64,000 nucleotides of DNA from Sclerurus mexicanus. Lineage: Eukaryota > Chordata > Aves > Passeriformes > Furnariidae. The translations under genes and the position numbers were made by a program. Within the stretch, counting starts at the first letter, position 1, and each line of letters opens with the position of its first letter. Below, piece after piece: positions 1-13,200 of this stretch. The stretch spans positions 186,001 through 250,000 of the forward strand of contig VWZF01006076.1 of assembly GCA_013396755.1 (NCBI GenBank). The letters run 5' to 3'. The notes under the pieces are model-generated. The model was not told the DNA's origin. It searched no databases and saw only the letters and a list, made by a program, of their open reading frames with translations.

Positions 1-361
1 AGCAAAGGAACACTAGGCCAGGGAAAAAACCCAACCTGAATCTCATGAAAAACAACAAACAAGACCAGCTTTCTAGAAGAGAAAAACATGTCTCCATTTC
101 TTTGTCTAAAAATGCCTGTGAGAATTTTAATTAAAACATATTTGTAAGCCATGAGAACAGAGTACTGTATTATTATTAATATATTCTGTATTATTAATAA
201 TAATAAATAATGAGATGGCAAATGAAGGGTAAGAAAGTGAATATAGCTGTTAGATTGTTAGTTACTATTTCCATCATGTTAAAAGCATTGGCCATTTCTG
301 ATACCTATGCATTGGCCACAATACCTATGTCATTTAACAGATGCCACTTCTTAACTTATAC
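1..361 (-). other. NCKAP5: NCKAP5 intron (3' part of window), partial
   Basis: This AT-rich sequence follows the donor of the last exon seen here. I searched the minus strand for the remaining C-terminal coding sequence and found none. The only structure noted is the AT-rich inverted repeat at 168-205. Confidence 0.7.
168..205. repeat. AT-rich inverted repeat
   Basis: The 13-bp arm at 168-180 (TATTATTATTAAT) is perfectly complementary to 193-205, with a 12-nt spacer. It is built from TAA/TTA units, so it may be simple AT-rich sequence rather than a functional hairpin. Confidence 0.75.
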
Positions 362-498
362 CTTTGCTTTAGTAGTTTTCTTGGTGGTCCACTCTGGAAG
401 AACTCGTCTATTTTCTACAGTCTCGTCGACGTGCTCTAACGAGGCAGAGGTCACAGAACTTGGTTCTTGTTCACTTTGCTTTTCAAGGTTAATTATTC
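362..498 (-). CDS. NCKAP5: NCKAP5 coding exon 9 of window (C-terminal region)
   Basis: The exon begins GA, which completes the glycine codon opened by the previous exon, and encodes IINLEKQSEQEPSSVTSASL and then EHVDETVENRRVLPEW, ending TTKAK. It aligns with the human tail (QKQNEAEPRPQT, then LPDW) with moderate identity. The acceptor is tctcccttaactcag|GA and the donor AAG|GTATAAG. Length is 137 nt, exit phase 0. Identity to human is lower than for the other exons, so the call rests on order, phase, splice sites and partial similarity together. The remaining tail and stop codon must lie beyond the left edge. Confidence 0.85.
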
Positions 499-2636
499 CT
501 GAGTTAAGGGAGACATTATTTAAATTGTAGGTCTCATCAGCATCTTCATGATAGTGTTTCAATTATAATTCGGTAAAAACTGGGGGCAATTCATGATACT
601 TTCATTATGTCAAATAATATCCTACTACTCAAAGGAAAAACTTACTAACTTACTGGAATAATTCTAACTACAGTAGCAGAATTTTATCCAAAGCCGTTTC
701 CAGTTAACAAAAGAAGAGGAAGGCATGAATTTAAAACCCTCCATTAATTTTAAAATATATACTCGTTAAAAAAAAAATTACAAAAAACCTAACAATCAAT
801 AACTACTTTTAGCCCCTGTAGAATCTGCTTTGTTATTTTATGTTCTCAGAGAATAGTTTTTTAACCTTTCTAGCAGAAAGCCAGCCTTTTTTATTTGCTA
901 TATTTGCACTGTGCAAAATCAGAACATCAAAGAAGATATATGGTGCATATGAAATAAAGCGATAATTGTAATTCGGATGAGAAACTGAAGGAGAGAAGAA
1001 TCGAATGAAAGTATTCTAGTAAAGAATGAGTCGATCCCACCATCTGATGTATACTACTTTTTTTTTAACATCTCTTTATGACAATTTAATTAAGATACAA
1101 ACCTCACAAGGTTGGTGAGTGAATATTAGCATTAAGATCAGAACAATCTTACTGCTACTGACTTCTTCTGAAGCAATTCGATGCTTGCAGCTTCTGTTCA
1201 ATTTGTTATAATGACAGTGTTTAATCATGGGCTCTACTCTATAGCACACTGCTGAATTGAGGTCACACATGTGGCTATTCAAGCATGTAGCATATAATCT
1301 ATAACTAGGATTTCTCCTCTGAATCCTTCTTAGCTGCACCATTAATTACCAGTACATTTACTTTAAAAATACTAAGTATTAATATGTCTTTTATATAGCT
1401 TTGATTTGAAACAAACAGAGGAGTCTGCAATGAAGCATACAGTGTGTGTTTGCAGTCTATTATACCATTGCAATACAGCACTGGGACTATTGCTAAATCA
1501 ACTAAGATGTTTAATTAGAATCCTTCTGTTATGCATCCTATGAACATATAAGAGAGGCTTCTTTCCTCCCAGGCTCAATATATGTCAGGTCATTAGCAGA
1601 ACACGTATTCGATGGTCTTAAACTAAGCTCAAACTTGGTATTTAACCTAACATGCTAATTACACAGCATCCCTCTTTAGATAGTGATACAGATTTATGCA
1701 AGTTAAACACTCCCTACTTTTATAGGAGCAATAAATACACTGACAAAGTGCTAACCACCATAACCCCAATAAATACATGACATTGCATTTGGTCAAGAGA
1801 AAACAATACTCTTCTCCATTAAACTGATTACTTCTACTCTGTTTTGTACTGTATCTGTCATGCTGACTATGAAAATACCCCTGTTATAAACGCTGTATGA
1901 TTTCTAATGTTATTAGCATATATATTAACAACTCAAAAAACTTATACAAATAGCCAACGTGTTTTTATAAAAAAAATGCACAGAGTTCAATGGAACTACT
2001 TACTAATACAAAGTTATTTGCTGGAGCTTTGATGGATTGCTAGTCCTTTTACTCCTTTGTCAGCTTTTATTTTATAGCTTAAATACACACTTAGCTCATA
2101 AGTGAAAGTAAGGTGTTTTATGTTTGTATATAGCAGTGCATTTGTATGATGTAGTAAAATAATGAGAGTCCTGTTTGAGGTCAAGGCTGTATATTCACTG
2201 GGACAGAATTCATGCATTGAGGCCAAATGAGTCTTTAGTTGAAATCTGGTATCAAAAGCAAGTCTTTATGAATATATTCTTCTCTGTGTCACAACACGGC
2301 TACGCTTTGTACTTTGCTGCAAAGTCTGATCCTGAATGTTGCAGATCATCTGCATTCTTATTCAAGTCAAATTTCAAGGCTGGCATATGTTTTTTCTTCA
2401 AGTGCCGTTTCTTGAGAAAAAGATATAAGTTCTAAACTCATTTTTCTTCCTCAGATAAGCATTATGTGTAACAAATTTCCATATGGCTCAGGTCACAAAC
2501 TTGTTAACCTTATGCATTCATAAAAGGAGTATCTTCCGCTCTGCATTTAACATTTCTGTTATCAATTGCCATTATTATAAGATTTCTCCTAATCAAAACA
2601 GAAATAATGTGATTTTTGGCGTAATTGACATTTTAC
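499..2636 (-). other. NCKAP5: NCKAP5 intron between exons 8 and 9 of window
   Basis: AT-rich intronic sequence of 2138 nt. Short open stretches on both strands (for example 1076-1342 and 2175-2435) match no known family and have no splice-site support. No repeat family was recognised. Confidence 0.8.
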
Positions 2637-2951
2637 CTGAGGGAGCTGGTTTTGGAAGGCGACTTTGAAAAGGTCGTATACCTTTGGCGGTCACGGCCGG
2701 ATCGGATGTCGAGTGACTAATTACGCTTTCCACAGACTCCTGGCTCTTAGCTGTTGAAGGCACTTCTCGCTCAAGAGTTCTGGCTTTTACTGAAGGAGCT
2801 GAAGGAGGAACTTGCTCAGATGCTGCAAGGGCTTCTGGTTCCAAGGCTGATTCCGGCTTAGAAATGTGGCGCCCCGTGGATCGGGTCACCGAGTCAGGGA
2901 GCGGGAAGGTGCCAATCCCACTGTCCAGCGTCCTCATCTGGCAGCAAGACT
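2637..2951 (-). CDS. NCKAP5: NCKAP5 coding exon 8 of window
   Basis: The 315-nt exon starts by completing a glutamate codon (G+AG) and encodes SCCQMRTLDSGIGTFPLPDS, one of the most conserved NCKAP5 family stretches. It continues with TLEREVPSTAKSQESVESVI and HSTSDPAVTAKGIRPFQSRL and ends PKPAPS plus one base. The acceptor has a strong pyrimidine tract (ctctcttttcctgtgccttag) and the donor is CAG|GTAAAA. The open frame's apparent tail beyond the donor (MSITPKITLFLF) is intron. The middle (residues after GRHISKPES) is more divergent from human than the flanks. Confidence 0.97.
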
Positions 2952-3867
2952 CTAAGGCACAGGAAAAGAGAGTGATGGCAGGGAGCTAAAGGTGCTGCTG
3001 ACATTTATAGACAGCGAGGAAAAGGGCCTTTTAAAGGGAAGCTTTAAAGGAAAAGCAAACATTTTGCATTTTGTGAGTATGCTGTCACCCCTCACTTGTA
3101 TGCTTTTGCAACTACGTCTGTCCAACTCAACACAATGAAATACCACGTTGAAGAGCAACGGAAGCAACCCAAGGTGCCGAAACACCTGCACGGCCTTCGT
3201 CAGGGTAATGGTGTGATAATGAACAAGAGGGACACATCCTGGTAAGTGATTGCAGCTGGAGATTTTAAATGATTTAGTTTGCAGGCCCACAGAAAGCCTG
3301 AAGAGCACTAACATGAGTAGCGTTATGCATTTCTTTTGACACAAACCCACACTCCACAGAAGTCACGCCTCCTCACACCTCTGCTTTCTTAATTGTTTCT
3401 CGTACAAGAACGAGTCAATCAAAATGTATCATTTTATTCTTACCCAAAATTAAGATCTACTAGTTTCTCAGAGATAGCCATGCCTTGGTTTACCTTGTTA
3501 TGGCTCGGTTCTGCACGCCCCATTTTGGGTCAGCGTGCACCTCCCGGCACAGTGCCAGTCAGAGAAGCCTTAAGTCCTTGGTTTTGCAGCAGTAGGGTCC
3601 CACACAGCCCTCCAGCTTGTTCAGCCCCCTGGGAAGGGGCTGTGCTAACCACGGAACACAGGAACGTGCAAGTGGAGATGTCCGCCCTTCACTATTGCAG
3701 CAGCTGGGAGGTACCGGCACCCCCTGCCCTCTCATCTGCCATCACTTTCCAGAGACTTCCCTTCTGTTTGTATAGCGTGCAAACGGCGTCACAGGGACCG
3801 CGATGGCAGGGTCCTTCTGAGGGCTACAAACACCAAGGAGGGGAATTCAGCACAAATGGTTGGAAAA

Positions 3868-4050
3868 CGAGCATAATTTAGGTTAAATGTCTGGAAATAT
3901 CCCTTGACAGCGAGATCTTCAGTCTGTGGCAGACACTCCCAAAGGAAGCTGAGGAATGTCCCTTTCTTTGAACAATTTAAGGCTACGCTAGATAAATGAT
4001 ATACTGCAGTGGACAATTGTACTCTAGCAGGAGATGCAGAATATGACCCA
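3868..4050 (+). mobile_element. Probable old CR1-like LINE 3' fragment
   Basis: The stretch reading tctggaaatatcccttgaca, then tctgtggcagacactcccaa and gctacgctagataaatgat follows the layout of CR1-class 3' ends, where a diverged gttgggaacctcccaagggaggtggtggagtcc block is followed by tttaaggctagactggat. It is strongly diverged and lacks the terminal ATTCTATGA tail. The assignment is a pattern judgement. Confidence 0.4.
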
Positions 4051-5600
4051 ATATATCTTCTCCATCTCTATTTTCCATGTTTCTGAGTATTGATTTTTTT
4101 TTATGATATGCCCATTTGTTATTTAAGTCTGTTGTAGTTAGCAGTCCTCTGTCAAGTCATTTTCATTATTTTTTCCTCTGCAGTGTTTCTAATACTCTCA
4201 GAAATTTGGATATATTTCTCCCCTGTGGGTTTTGCCTATTTGTTTCTGAACTAAGAACATTACCATGGTCATTTTTGTTAAATATCTTCATCTCTAATGG
4301 GCCTTACTTGATAGCAAGTAAGAAACTACTTACAGATAAATGTCTATTTATATTTCTTGGTTTCTGTCAAAACAGAAGCAGCCTGTGTTTATGTGGTCCC
4401 CATTACCTTACCCTTGCCACTCAAAATCAAAGAAGGATTGAAAGTCACACTGAGCACCTTTGCACCCTCTTACTTCAGCTGTCCTTCCTCTAACATATTT
4501 TTTATTTTGTTTTTGAATAGTAAATACCAGCTAGAAGTGGGTTAACTGTTACTCTTGAGGGTGCAAGAAAACCAAGTTAAAATGCTAGGTGTCTGCCCTT
4601 GCCATTCTCTGCAGATAATTGAGCTGAAACAGTGCGTTCAACATGGACAGGCAACGCTCCAACTAACGACTGTCAGTGACAGAGTTAGTAAATAAGGCAA
4701 TATATGTTATTATATAACATACAGTAACATACAATAAGAAAGGACTTGTGTTAGTTGCCTCCTGGCCAGAAGAAGGACATTTGTGCCACACGGTTATGTT
4801 GGAGAGGCAGAGATCTTCACCACAGAAAAGAACTTCTGAAAACAGAAGTCTGAAGGATCTCCCACCTACATTTGTATGGATAACTTCGAACCTGATTTTG
4901 TAACCCATTTCCACAGGGACTTTGAAGGATCTTGTAGTGTTGCTTCCTTTCTGAGCATTTTCTGAGAAACCAGAAAGTCGTTTCCTCCTTATTATTACAG
5001 GAAAATTTAGGATCAAAACATATATCAAACAGCAACGCTACAGCTTTTGCTCAGGGAGAACTGGAAGATGAAAACTGTTCTATCTACTAAGGTCATGTTT
5101 CTTAAAGTGACATTAGGACTTGTTTTTCTGTTACCTTGTGTACATCTAGGAATGGACCAGGAAAGCAATGGCCTAAAATCAAGCGAAATGTATACTGAGG
5201 GCCACACTTCCAAGGAAATACATCTCCTGCTGTTTCCAGAATAATTGGGAGAGTGATGTAGGAGCACACCAGCAGTGTCACATTTAATTAAAAGGAAAAA
5301 TAGCTTTAATTGATTATAGTCTTCCTTCATAGAGACTTTAGCCATGGCAAGGGCAATACACCAGCTGGAAAACATTTTTAAAAAAGCTCACTAATTTTTA
5401 GTTCTGAAAAGCCACGAAAGAGCCTGCCTTTCAAAGTGCTCCCATTGTGACACTTAAGGACTGATTTTTGAAGAATTCTGTGACTCAGGTATGCTCAACA
5501 ATCCTCAAAAACCTAGTCCTGAATCCAGAGTACACCACAAAATTCTTTGTGGATGTTAATTTTTCATTAGTGAAAGTAACTCATTCATCCCTAAAGCTAT

Positions 5601-5643
5601 GTAATACAAATAAAAAAGTATCTTTCAGAATTATTTGTATTAC
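5601..5643. repeat. Perfect inverted repeat (13-bp stem, 17-nt loop)
   Basis: GTAATACAAATAA at 5601-5613 is the exact reverse complement of 5631-5643. The loop 5614-5630 is A-rich then mixed. It could be a hairpin in the pre-mRNA or a relic of a short inverted-repeat element. No target-site duplication was evident. Confidence 0.8.
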
Positions 5644-7217
5644 TGAATGAATGAATACACATTATCTTGCGTTGTTTTTAAACTTTTATGAAGCAACTGC
5701 AAAATAAAAAAATAAGTTATACATCTCAGTGACAGCTTTCAAACATCTTCATGGCCCATCTGATTTCATCAGCTGCACTGACACCTCAAATGACTGTTAT
5801 CAGTGAGAGCTGCACAAGACTACATAATGAAAATATGTAAAACTTAAATCTCCGATGCTGTGACAGTCCTACTCAATAGATGAAAAATGATACTGCAAAA
5901 CATTAAAGTCTGAAAAGAGTTATATATGAGCTTAATTACTTTTGCTTGTGAATGCTTCCTGGCATACCAACCAAATTCCTTGCCTGTTTATGTTTTTTCT
6001 TTCTCCTCTTTCCTTGCCAGGGAAAAAAGCAGCTCACAGAACGGTATTTCCTTTTTACAGTGGACACAGACAGACTCACCATCAGCCATTTCCCTGCATG
6101 ATCAGACTAGAATCCAAAGTTTGAAACACTGAAATAGCCCCTTCCCTCTTTGCCACCATGTGGATTTGAGCCTGGGCCAAAAACAAAGTCCCTGGAAGTC
6201 CTATTGTAGAGGAACATTTCCAAAACTAAAAAAAAGAAATAAAGAAGAGTTTAAAGAAACTTCCTGGAGATCTAGAAACTCCTAAATGCATGGAAATCTT
6301 CTGATGACATGGCATTGTTAAGAGCTTTGTGGGCAATTTGAGAAAGACTTTTAATGTTGAGAAGCTTCTCAGCCACTGAACAAAAGGAATTAATACTGCG
6401 CAGAAAGTTTTCTGAACTCCTTACTTCTCAAAAATTCTGAGATTTAATATTTTCACAGGCGAGATGATCATGCAGTTCATGCTCTGCATCAGCTGGTAAT
6501 CTGTAGATCTGGACAGGCTTTGGTGTGTTGCGTTATTCCTGGTGCTTGGCCAGCACCTTCTGGTATGAGCAAACCATCAAGGCCTCTTCAACATGGAGTC
6601 AGCACCCAAATTAGATGGCACAGAAAGGATCTGTGAGAACTGCCCCATTCTGAGGGTCTGGACAAGAGGAGAATAGAAAAGGGACATACACTCAGGCTGG
6701 CAGCTATCGAGAATTCTAAAAATGAGATCATCACCGGGGAAAACAACAGTAGCATCTCCTTCTGTGAGTTTGTTACATTTTCCTCTGAAATGCAAAAATT
6801 AAAAATTGTAGAAGTAAACATAGTGCACTGACAAGAATGGACAACTTAGAATTCATTAACGTATTATAGGGCATTCTCCTGAGCATGGGTTATTTAAAAA
6901 TGCATCTTAAATACCAGCAACAGATCATTAAACCTAATTATTCTTCAACTTTTTTTAATTTCTTCTGAAACATCTGCCATGAAGATACAACAAACACATC
7001 ACCTTTAGCTCAGAAAGCATCCCTGGTACAAATCAGCGGAGCCTGGAAGAGAATACCCAGCGAAGCTGCGTGCAGCCCCTGCTGTTGTGGTCCTTCAGAA
7101 GCAGTGTGGTAGGGCAAGAGCAGCTCTCAGTCTGAGCTGGTACCACGCTGTTTATGTTCTACAGCCCCCTTCTCTGTTTCTCTTTTTATATAATGCATGT
7201 GGAAAGGAAAATCAATT

Positions 7218-7299
7218 TTGGAAAAAAGAAAAAAAACCAACACCCCCCCCACTCCGCCAAAATAACAACAAACAAACAAACAAAACCAAACAAAACCCC
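7218..7299. repeat. A/C-rich low-complexity sequence
   Basis: Runs of A, a run of eight or more C, and repeated CAAA/AAACA units on the plus strand. Open stretches across it on both strands are composition artefacts. Confidence 0.85.
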
Positions 7300-10200
7300 A
7301 TGGAACAGCTACAATTGCTTCCAGAACAGCACAAAGATGCGGGTCCAGCCTCCCCCAGGCCAAGTTCTACACTGCTGGTTGCAAAATAGAGTATTACTCA
7401 AAATAAGCAGAGGAGCAAAATCTGTCCCTCATTTAGATTAGGGACGTGTTAGCCTTTCCAATGCTGAGCTTATGTCGAGTCCTAGCACATATCCAAGAGA
7501 TTTCATGAATTTCACAGAATAGAAGACATAAGGTGATGACGTAGCTTTTAAACAAAGCTTTGGAATACACTTTTCTTCAATAATGTGAAAAGATGCTTTT
7601 GCTAAGGGGGATATAATGCCACATGTTATCGCAAACAAACCTTTAACTGAATGACTGGAGATTTTTCATAATGCTTGCTCAGGTAAAGTAATGATTCACA
7701 TTCTAATAAAGCCTTTTTATGTGGTATCTTAAATGAGTTTCACAGATGCTTAGTCTGTTCACAAATCACATGCCAGTCCTTCTTTACATACTGTTAAGAA
7801 GCCTATAAAATAACTTATGGTTGTTTTGACCACCTAGTTAAAAAAATATGTGAGTTTTATCATGATTCTTAAATCATCCACAAAAATCTTTAGAGAAACC
7901 ACAAGATCCCAAGTTTTACCCAGAGAGCTAAACTAAGGCATCAATCAGCAATTCTATTAAACAGGAACCTGTGCATATAAAGTATCACTCAAAATGGCAA
8001 TTCACCCACTCTGAATTATACACAATAAGAGGTGACATTTCTGCATGGTGGCACACAGGGAAGGACTTAGGGGTTCTGAGAGGAAATAATTACAGGTCCT
8101 ACCATGTTTTAAGTGCGGTTTTGCCCCTCTACCCACTTGTGCCACGACTGACAGAAGGCAGCTGCCTCTCAGTGCTGCTTGAGGGGGTCGAGATTTCCAG
8201 AAGCAGCTCAATAAATAGCCTGAGCCATTGCCCACCAGGCAGAACCATGACGCTGCTAACACAGATGCAAACAGACATTATTTCTCTTCCAAAGGACACA
8301 CAAACTAAGAGGTTCTGTTTGGAGGTGGCAAAGTTACAGAAGTATTTATGTCACTTAACTTCGACGGCCAGTCTATCTTAACATTTGCAATAAAAAGCAC
8401 CAAGGAGGACAACTGTATTTTAGGTCTAAAAGGATCACAGGTAGTTCTGCTTCCATCGGGCTTTCTATGTATAATACTCATAGCACAGGGACATATTTTC
8501 TTTCAAAGCAGCATCCCACCTCATGAAAAATGTGGAATCCTCCCCTGTGCTCACCAGTACAGCTGGTTTGAGATATTCCTCACATAAATTTTCGAGTTTT
8601 GGCCTACAAAACTGTAAATGATTGACACAATTTTCAGCTGAAACCTTTAAGTAACCACCGGAATTTTCCAAAGAAAGCAGAGATTTTCAGGAAAAAAAAT
8701 ATCAGTCAAAAATAGCTCTGTATCAAGAACAGTTTCACTGGGAAATTTCCAGCAAGCTGTTTTAACTACAGACTCAAGCCTTGAAAGGTTTTGAGAGGTA
8801 CATAGCACTGAATGGGCTTTCTTCAAGGAGTGCCTGTGACAGGAGAAATGAAAGGATGTAATTCCCATCAGTAACAGAATACACAACTTTGAACGAATTC
8901 TAATAAACTACCTTTCTTTGCATTAGGAAGCTCAAGATTGTCCACTCAGCTGACAAAGGGAGCCAGATAACATGTAGTTGTTTTCTTCTGAAACACAAAG
9001 GGAGCATAGTTTTTTCTAGTATTTTGAAACATGCCAAATTAAAAATTCGTAATTTTCTTATTTAGAAAAATATTTCAAATGTAAATAGGTCCCTGCAAAA
9101 TTCTTTTAAAAGTTAATAAACATCTTTAAGCTACATGTGGCATTGGCAGGAAGAACTTAAACTACAGATGGCAAAACAGATCTCTTTATTTGCACATCCT
9201 TCTCTTCATCTGCAATGCTAAAGCAACCACAAAAAAAAAAAGAATGTATTTCTGCCAAATCAATGTCAATTTTAAGTAGATTATTCCTTCTGGGTTTACA
9301 CCACAATTTGATCCAATTAGTCAAAGATGAGTGCATTATTGTTTTCTATCTAGATCTGAGGTATAACCACTATGTAGAACTAAAAAACCCCAAAGGCTAC
9401 CTGAGGTAAAACCAGAAAAGATCCGAGTTTTCCAGGCCTGCACTCCCATGGGCATTGCACTGCTGGCATGGGATTATTTCTAACAAATACCAAGGAAGGG
9501 AAAATGGGAGGAGGATTGTACTGTGTATTTGAAAATGATGCATTTACAGGTGAACTTCATACATGGCTGCTTGAATCTGGAATTGCAATTTATGCCTGTT
9601 TATACAAACAATATTAATAAACAAAATAAATACAGCTTTTACCAACTCATTCAGTGTTCCGTTTTCTTCCTAGTCATGGGTGGCTTTTTTTCCAAAACCC
9701 ACAAACTTCAATATGCAATTTATCCAGTAATTTGTCAACTGTCTTCACAGTTTTCCATGACCACAATCCCATCTCTGAAATGCATTTTATGGGTTGAAAC
9801 AGATAACTGCTGTCTCATTTGAACTCCAGTCCCAGTTTAAAATATATTTCTCATAGTAAGTCAAAAGATTAGCTATAATTACTAGTGAGTACTAATGATC
9901 TTGTACTCCAATTTAGGAGTTATCTATGGACTACTTTTTTTTCACAAGTGCTTTCCATCGTCCTCCAGGCATTTTGGTCTGTTCCCTGCATGCTTGTAAT
10001 GGTGGCAAGCTATGTGGAATAGGGCTGTTTCAGAGAACCAAACGAGCTAGAAAAGGAACTTGGAGATTCCTGCTCCACATCTCCCAGTGTCTATTAAATA
10101 CAAAGGTCTCCATGCAGTTTCCCAGCTGGGGAAGTCTCGCAGCCACTGATGTCTGGAATGATCTCTCTGTATTATGCTGTTATACTTCCTTTCTAAAAAT

Positions 10201-13200
10201 CTACTTACTGTTCTCAAGAGACAGGATATTAGAAATAGATCCAATTTTAGTCCTACTAGGAAAGATATATTGAGACTTACAATTCATGTGAAGGGCAACT
10301 TTAAGCTGCGGGTAAAAGGTAATTAAACGAGGCCCATCTGCAGCCTGGCTGTCAATGAGGCCAGCCTGGAAACACTTTGGAGAGCTACCCCTATTCTTTT
10401 GGGGCTGTGTCCCCCTCTGGTTTGACTTTGCCAATCAGCCTTACAGCTTTGCAACTCTCTTTAAGAAAGTTACGGATGAGTAACAGCTGAGCAGAAAGAG
10501 AAGCCCACACATGTGATGCAAGGTGTGAATCCCAGGTAAGCAACAGGTGGGCAGAAAAGTGGCTTTCCCAGGCTTTTCCACGGAGCAAAGCCTTCTGTTT
10601 CCCTTAGTACCCTGAAACGTAAAGGTTGGGAGCCAACAACTGCACGCTGTGTCAGGAACATCTTACTGGGGATTGCCCATTCAAGGCACGGATGGATGCT
10701 TCCCTTCGCCTGCTGTTCTCCAGCTCAAAAGATACATCCCAGCTCTCAGATATTTTACTCATTAGTAGCAAAGCCCGAGATAGGGTGGTTTATTAGTTAC
10801 CCAGGTGCTAAGGGCTGCCTCAGCCGTGCCTTTCCCATGTAGCCACAGGCCTTTATATTCCTTTCTTCATGCCCCAGTTCTTCATATTAAAACACAGAGC
10901 TAATCACACTGCTGGCCTGAGGATAAAGAACGTAGATGTTTGGCAGCCACACCATAACCAACGTGCCCTCTCTTCAATGAATAATGCTTGTGCAGGGATA
11001 TCTTTACTCCAGCTTTTTTTGGAGGTTGTTCAGGAATTACTAGCAAGCTGCAAAATACAAGAAGCATTAAGAGTGGGGGTTTCTTTGCTGATACTATTAG
11101 AGGCAAGGGGTTTATTTTAAGAACAACTGCATTAGACTGCAGTTACAGAAGGGAAGAGGTCACACGCAGCATCTCAGAGACAGGAGTTGCACACAGTGCC
11201 CAAGGGAGTATTCGGCTGTTCCACTGAGGGTTTCTGTTCCCTGACTAGTGTGTTGGAAGCGTTTTTAAGGATAGCGGGATGGAAATACCGACTGACTTGC
11301 TCTTAAGCAACTCTCTTATAAATTTGAGTTTAGTTTCACTCATATTGAGATATTTTCTTCGCTTTTCTATTCCCAACAGATAGGACGAGGGATAGTGCTT
11401 TAAGTGTAAATGCTGTCTCTGGTAAGCACGGGCCAATTTCTAAGTGCATAGGAAGCTCTGGGTTTTGCAAATGCACAAGAGAACATGCTATATTTATTTT
11501 GTAACACCACTGCTTTTTGTTTGTTAGTACAAAAAATATTGAAATTAAAGCCACATGAATATTAAATGAAGCTTTAAATAATTTATTTTTAGTTCGGCCC
11601 TGCAGATGGCTTTACTTAAGGGTAACAAACACTTAAAAATATACATGCACACCTGAAACAGACTGATTTTATTTCTTAATTAATGAAGTGAAAACTCATT
11701 AACAGAGTGAGTGCAGAGAGCTTTGAATAACTTTTAGGTGGACTATAATCCTTCCATTTCAGTACCCGACTTCAAGTTCAGCTCCTCCAAACCAGCTGAA
11801 TCACTGTGAAACGAACTGCATGCAAGCAGGAGCTGGTGAGAAACCACCATGAGTTAGAGCCAGAAGAATGAACTGAGAGGTTTTTTTCAGAAAATCCATT
11901 TTTTTTCCCAAAAAAATAAAAGTATGCCGTGTTACATGGTGTTACAGAAACACCATTAGAATGACCATTTTGAAACAAAATACTGCACTGCACTGCCTGT
12001 TAAAGATAGGAAGTACTCACTAGGAATATATTGATTTATTAATTTTTCTTTTTCTAACAGTGAATTGTCCAAACACTGAGAAATTGAGTTCACTACTATT
12101 AAAAACTATGCACTAATTTTATAGCCATTTTTTCTCCCTTACAGTGATTTTTTTTTTGAAGAGTCTGTTTTTCTATGAGCTGCTGTGATGGTTAATTGCA
12201 TAATCAAATGTCAACAATTCAGGTCTCAGACTGAAGACATGAATCAAAGCTCCTCACACTCAATTAAAAACAGCAAAAAACCCAGGAATAGGCATCTTGT
12301 CCTCAGAGTGAGAATCTGGAAATATGCCAATACAGCTCAAACATAATCGATAATTCAGGTGAAATTTTTATTTTTCATAGAACTTATACTAGATGTCATT
12401 GAAGAAAAGGAGCACAAAGTCCACGTGTGCACAGACGAAACACGTATTTAAAATGACTCAACACATCCTCATTCAAAATGGTTTCCAGTTTGCTCAGTGG
12501 TGCTTCAGGTATACGAATTAGTTAATAGGAAATGCATGACTGAAGCTTCATACACAAATCTACAGATGGTCCTAGCCAGAAGCAAGAAACATGTAAAGTA
12601 GAAAAGTTGCAAACAGAAGGAGTCCTACTGTTATAGAGAATACTGGCATGTCCTATCCTGTAATAGGTATGATAATCAGGCACAGTCCTGATTTCAGTGA
12701 TAAAAATGAATATAGATTGGGTTAGACTGTAAAGTACTGTAAATCAACACAGAAGCATTAACTTCAGAGTCAAAGAACCCGGCCATTCTGTTTAATTGAC
12801 ATTTCAAGCCTGAATGAGACCAGCAGATTTTCAGTATCTTGAATAATAATTAGACTGTATCCTCTATATAATGCATAAAGAGCCACACTTCTCATCCTAG
12901 TGATAAAATTTGGTATTTCCGGGTGAATAAATGTAATGACAAAGAAGGAAATTAACAGCAAATCATTGTGGCTCATAAGGAAGTGTTGATCCAAAATATT
13001 AATTCTGCCCCCAGCAGGAAGACAAGGTAGACAGCAGGCTGCAGCAGTGCTGCAGGAGAACCGGCAATGAGACAAGTGCTATGTGTACTGTCTTGAAAGT
13101 ACAAAGAAATGATTTGTCTTTGCCAGACTGTGGAAAAGGTAAGCTGACATAAATTAGAAGACATTAATGGACGTTAGTTTCTTATTATTCACGTTGGCAA

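Noticed and set aside
3393..3881. 162-codon plus-strand open frame
   Set aside because: No recognisable domain, no splice or promoter support, and its 3' end runs into a probable old CR1 fragment.
7087..7441. Overlapping open frames near 7.1-7.4 kb on both strands
   Set aside because: They run across A/C-rich low-complexity sequence and show no conserved residues.
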